Shown here piece after piece: positions 45,857 through 48,592 of a DNA stretch of 48,592 nt. The notes under the pieces were generated by a model. The model made no database searches, was not told the DNA's origin, and was given only the letters and a program-made list of their open reading frames with translations. The first letter of the stretch is position 1. The number at the start of each line of letters is the position of its first letter. The position numbers and the translations under genes are program-made. Source of the stretch: Pseudomonadota bacterium (GTDB lineage: Bacteria; Pseudomonadota; Gammaproteobacteria; Xanthomonadales; Ahniellaceae); assembly GCA_022843465.1 (NCBI GenBank), contig JALHNO010000023.1:23002-71593 (forward strand). The letters run 5' to 3'.

Positions 45857-46528
45857 TTAAGCCTCGGGCTCCTCCACCGGTTCAATCAGACTCGCCTCGT
45901 CAACGCGCGCACTGTTGACCCGACGCGAGACCTGGACGATGCGCAACTCGGGCACCGGCGCCGCCAGCAACAATCCGGTCGCCGCCTCGGTTGATCCGGT
46001 GATCCACTCGGCCGCCACCGGCGCCGGAAGAATCCCCGGCATGCGATCGTGAATGGTCGCCGCATCGCCTTCCGCGGCGCGGGTGATGATGGTGAAGGTC
46101 TCGATCGGCGTCTCCGAACGCGTCCAGCGCTCCCACAATCCGGCAACCCAGAGCGGCGCCCCATCCTTCGCGCTGAGATAGAACGGCTGCTTGCCCGAAG
46201 CCGTCTCCACCCATTCGTAGTAACCGCTCATCGGCACGAGACAACGCCGATGCCGATACGCCGACCGGAACGTAGGCTTCTCCGCGGCACTCTCCAGCCG
46301 CGCGTTGATCGTACTGCCGAGCATCTTGCCGTCCTTCGACCAGGCCGGAACCAGACCCCAACGCAGCAGCGCACGCTCAAGCCCATCCTCGCCCGCGCGC
46401 ACCAGCCCGGCCACCTGGGTCGGCGCGATGTTGTAGCGCGCCGGCGATGGCCAGTTGTTGAGCAACGCCGATATCTCGAGCAAGGCCCGCGGCGCTTCCG
46501 GAAATTCCTGGGTGAATCGTCCGCACAT
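45857..46528 (-). CDS. SRAP (YedK/HMCES-like) abasic-site protein
   Basis: 223 residues beginning MCGRF, so Cys2 becomes the N-terminal nucleophile after Met removal. Other active-site positions are visible: TINARLES (Asn), SGYYEWV (Glu) and TIHDRMP (His). SRAP proteins form a covalent link with abasic sites in single-stranded DNA and protect them. The start is fixed by the MCGRF motif; the frame runs on upstream to 46675 through the tRNA fragment region. Confidence 0.95.
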   Translation of the reverse strand: MCGRFTQEFPEAPRALLEISALLNNWPSPARYNIAPTQVAGLVRAGEDGLERALLRWGLVPAWSKDGKMLGSTINARLESAAEKPTFRSAYRHRRCLVPMSGYYEWVETASGKQPFYLSAKDGAPLWVAGLWERWTRSETPIETFTIITRAAEGDAATIHDRMPGILPAPVAAEWITGSTEAATGLLLAAPVPELRIVQVSRRVNSARVDEASLIEPVEEPEA

Positions 46529-46645
46529 GGCGACATCATGGGCGTGCCACCCAGGCGCACGCAAGTCGCGCAACTCCCTGTCATCCTGTGACGACGTGCA
46601 TCCGCGTCGAAATCTGCGTTCGGCAACCCGGACTTTCGAATCGCG

Positions 46646-46702
46646 TGGTGCCCGGAGCCGGAATCGAACCGGCACGGCTTTTGGCCGAGGGATTTTAAGT
46701 CC
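46646..46702 (-). pseudogene. 3' fragment of tRNA-Leu(UAA): probable attachment site
   Basis: On the minus strand the sequence runs GGACTTAAAATCCCTCGG, then a variable arm, GGTTCGATTCC (T arm) and CTCCGGGCACCA. This is the anticodon loop (UAA) through the CCA end of tRNA-Leu. The part before about position 28 of the tRNA (acceptor 5' strand, D arm) is absent; the bases upstream (CCGGTAGCCACCGGACC) do not fit. This pattern is that of a tRNA 3' end duplicated by site-specific integration. Confidence 0.78.
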
Positions 46703-46811
46703 GGTCCGGTGGCTACCGGCAGCTACTGAAAGCTATTACTGACAATGGCTTAGCGGTGGGAAGTCGTCGGCGATTGTTGGCGTCTCATGGTCTCAGTGTC
46801 CCAGGAAGGTC
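46703..46811. other. Gene-free junction between tRNA fragment and IS66 end
   Basis: 109 bp with no gene. If the tRNA fragment is an attachment site, this is the first sequence of the integrated element. Its last 8 bp (GGAAGGTC) would be the IS66 target duplication. Confidence 0.45.
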
Positions 46812-46854
46812 GTAAGCGCCCGGCCAACCCACCCCAATCTCGAAGCGCGATGTG

Positions 46855-48456
46855 TTAGGCCGGCTTCCAGACGTGCGGCAAGAGTTCGTCGAGGCGATCT
46901 TGGGGTTGCGTTGGCAGTCGGGTGAGCACGTCGGTGAGGTAGGCCATGGGGTCGTGTTTGTTGGCGCGTGCGGTCTGGATCAGGCTCATGATGTTGGCGG
47001 CGCGCTGGCCGGCTTCGAGCGATCCGGCGAACAGCCAGTTCTTGCGACCCAGCGCGATCGGGCGGATGGCATTCTCGACCGGGTTGTTATCGATCGGGAA
47101 GCAGCCATCATCCAGGAAGGCGGTGAATGCCGGCTTCCTGCGCAGCAGATAGTCGATGGCCTTCGCCGTGCCTGATCCGCTGTTGACCTTGGGTCTCAGG
47201 CCTTCGAGCCAATCGAGCAGTTCGTCCACGATCGGTCGCGATTGTTCCTGGCGCAGCCGGTGGCGCGCCGGTGCGTCGAGTTGTTTCTCCTTGGCTTCGG
47301 CCTCGATCGCGTACAACGCCGCGATCCGCTCCAGCGCTTCGGCCGCCATGGCGCTCTGGTTGGCTTCGTGCAAATCGAAGAACTTGCGCCGCGCATGCGC
47401 CCAGCAGGCAATCTCGCGCACGGTACCGGCCTCGAAGAACGCCTTGTAGCCGGAGAAGTCGTCCACGACCAAGGCACCGCCGTATCCTTCAAGGAAGGAT
47501 CGGGCGTGTTTGCCGCTTCGGCTCTCGGCGTAGTCGTAGACGATGATCGGCGCCTCCTCGAACTCGCCGCGTCGATAGGCAAACAGATACCCGGTCTTCG
47601 TCTTGCCCGTTCCTGGTGCCAGCATCTGTACCGGCGTCTCGTCGGCATGCAGCACCTTCTCTGTGCGCAGCTGATCGCGCAGCAACGTGACCAGCGGTTC
47701 CAGCGCATAGCCGGTCGCGCCGACCCAGGACGACAGCGTCGATCGCGGCAGCACCACGCCGCTGCGGCCCACCATCTCGCTCTGTCGATACAACGGCAGA
47801 TGATCGGCGTACTTGTGCACCATCACCTGTGCCAGCAGACCCGGCGCCGGGATGCCGCGCTCGATGATCGAGGGCAGTGTCGCGGGGGTGTGTACGGTCT
47901 CGCAGGTACGGCAGGCTTGCTTGGGGCGGATGATCCGGCGCACGAAGTACTCTGCCGGCTTCACATCGAGCTTCTCGGAGATTTCTTCGCCGATCAGATG
48001 CAGGGCACCGCCGCAGGCATCGCAGGTGCAGGAGGCTGGCTCGATGCGTTGCTCGACCCGCGGCAGATGTTCCGGCAGCGGCTGGCGCTTGGGCTGGCTG
48101 CGTTCCTTGCGCGGCACCTTCGGTGCGAGAGCTTCCCTGAGTTCCTCGATCGCACTCTCGGCTGCGGCCAGGTCTTCATCGATCGTCGCATCGAACAGCG
48201 CGCGCTGGGCGGGATCGAAGCGCTCGGACTGCGCGCCGAACTTCAGGCGTTGCAGCCGGATGATCGAAGCCTGCAGGCGTTCGATCAATCCATCCCGCTT
48301 GGCGAGCACGGCGTCATGGCGGGCGATGCGTGCTTCCTGCTGAGCAATCGTCGTGTCTCGCCGCGCAATCTCGACATCGCGCTGCGCGATCTGCGCCAGC
48401 ATCACGGCGCGCAGCTCGTCGATATCGGTGATGTCTTCGTGTGTGCCGATCAGCAT
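46855..48456 (-). CDS. tnpC: IS66 family transposase TnpC
   Basis: 533 residues from ATG 48456 (547 from an upstream start at 48498; no ribosome site decides). The order is an N-terminal coiled coil (about 30-80), a helix-turn-helix-like SERFDPAQ region, a zinc finger (CTCDACGG and CRTCE), and the DDE catalytic domain with VLHADETP, VVDDFSGYKAFF and NNPVENAIRPIALGRKNW. The C-terminus has the usual IS66 tail. The frame is intact, so the element may be active. Confidence 0.95.
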   Translation of the reverse strand: MLIGTHEDITDIDELRAVMLAQIAQRDVEIARRDTTIAQQEARIARHDAVLAKRDGLIERLQASIIRLQRLKFGAQSERFDPAQRALFDATIDEDLAAAESAIEELREALAPKVPRKERSQPKRQPLPEHLPRVEQRIEPASCTCDACGGALHLIGEEISEKLDVKPAEYFVRRIIRPKQACRTCETVHTPATLPSIIERGIPAPGLLAQVMVHKYADHLPLYRQSEMVGRSGVVLPRSTLSSWVGATGYALEPLVTLLRDQLRTEKVLHADETPVQMLAPGTGKTKTGYLFAYRRGEFEEAPIIVYDYAESRSGKHARSFLEGYGGALVVDDFSGYKAFFEAGTVREIACWAHARRKFFDLHEANQSAMAAEALERIAALYAIEAEAKEKQLDAPARHRLRQEQSRPIVDELLDWLEGLRPKVNSGSGTAKAIDYLLRRKPAFTAFLDDGCFPIDNNPVENAIRPIALGRKNWLFAGSLEAGQRAANIMSLIQTARANKHDPMAYLTDVLTRLPTQPQDRLDELLPHVWKPA

Positions 48457-48528
48457 GAGGGCATCGTACTTCGCGCGCGCGCGCGAGGCATGGCACAAAG
48501 GTGCGCAAATGCTGGATTTTGCAGGGCA

Positions 48529-48592
48529 TCAGAGTACGCGCGGCACGTCCTCGATGCGCGCCGACAGCAGACGCCAATCAACGCCCGCCACC
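48529..48592 (-). CDS. Possible C-terminus of IS66 TnpB (partial)
   Basis: About 21 codons end at the TGA at 48529-48531, and the peptide ends VDWRLLSARIEDVPRVL. IS66 elements carry tnpB just upstream of tnpC, and TnpB often ends with a GIDW/VDW-containing segment. The fragment is too short for certainty. Confidence 0.35.
   Translation of the reverse strand, partial: VAGVDWRLLSARIEDVPRVL

Larger units (their letters stand above)
46812..48592 (-). mobile_element. IS66-family insertion sequence, right part beyond window
   Basis: The left end begins GTAAGCGCCCGGCC at 46812, matching the GTAAGCG terminus typical of IS66-family elements, 43 bp beyond the tnpC stop codon. The element contains tnpC and probably the end of tnpB, and runs off the window to the right, so the other inverted repeat cannot be seen. 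Confidence 0.85.

Noticed and set aside
46646-46735. Complete tRNA-Leu gene
   Set aside because: Bases before the anticodon stem cannot form the D arm or acceptor stem, and even the outer anticodon-stem pairs fail.

Overview
The window is GC-rich bacterial DNA, mostly chromosomal. It most resembles a gammaproteobacterium of the Xanthomonadales/Lysobacterales type. Reasons are the ccoNOQP-x-GHIS cluster, a divergent rlmE/yhbY pair next to ftsH-folP, a ubiH-ubiI pair, a DUF4785-type exported protein and many REP-like palindromes. This placement is inference from gene content. The cell appears to be a facultatively denitrifying aerobe: it carries copper nitrite reductase and a quinol-type NO reductase, and no nitrate or N2O reductase is visible here.

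Layout. (1) 1-809: nine tandem copies of a 90-bp REP-doublet unit. (2) 821-24481: an anaerobic/microaerobic respiration block. It holds hemN and a four-cysteine FNR, a small membrane protein, quinol NO reductase, NnrS, a SirB-like protein, a NirK-cytochrome c lipoprotein, NirV and a SCO protein. These are followed by a response regulator with a soluble hybrid kinase, a cysteine-poor second Crp/Fnr regulator, a shortened ribonucleotide-reductase-like protein, and the full cbb3 oxidase structural and assembly cluster on the minus strand (ccoNOQP, a small membrane gene, ccoGHIS and a TauE/SafE-type protein). FNR/DNR-type boxes (TTGAY-N4-RTCAA or close variants) lie upstream of hemN, the NO reductase, nirK, the RNR-like gene and ccoN. 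The block therefore reads as one oxygen/NO-controlled regulon. (3) 24511-25630: a 14-bp minisatellite and a second REP-doublet array, with 113/114-bp units built from the same core as the first. (4) 25631-46645: mostly housekeeping and exported functions. These are an exported hydrolase with a DUF4785-like protein, a membrane protein of unknown function, folP, ftsH, rlmE, yhbY with a very long repetitive basic tail, a Mth938-like protein, pirin, thioredoxin 2, rhomboid protease, an FMN glutamate-synthase-like protein, a VTT-domain protein, ubiI-like and ubiH, a DUF6580-like protein, a PduO-type adenosyltransferase, a histone-deacetylase-like amidohydrolase, a second exported hydrolase and an SRAP protein. 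(5) 46646-48592: the 3' part of a tRNA-Leu(UAA) without its 5' part, then an IS66-family element entering from the right. This suggests that an integrated element begins at about 46703.

How the parts work together. As oxygen falls, FNR would induce oxygen-independent haem synthesis (HemN), the high-affinity cbb3 oxidase and the nitrite/NO reductases. The Cys-poor paralogue and the soluble kinase/regulator pair are candidates for NO or redox input. The most unusual coding item is the 356-residue RNR-like protein at 14322-15392. It sits behind its own FNR-type box and appears to lack the catalytic Asn-Cys-Glu core. No searches were run: family names rest on motif recognition, and regulatory sites were found by eye.
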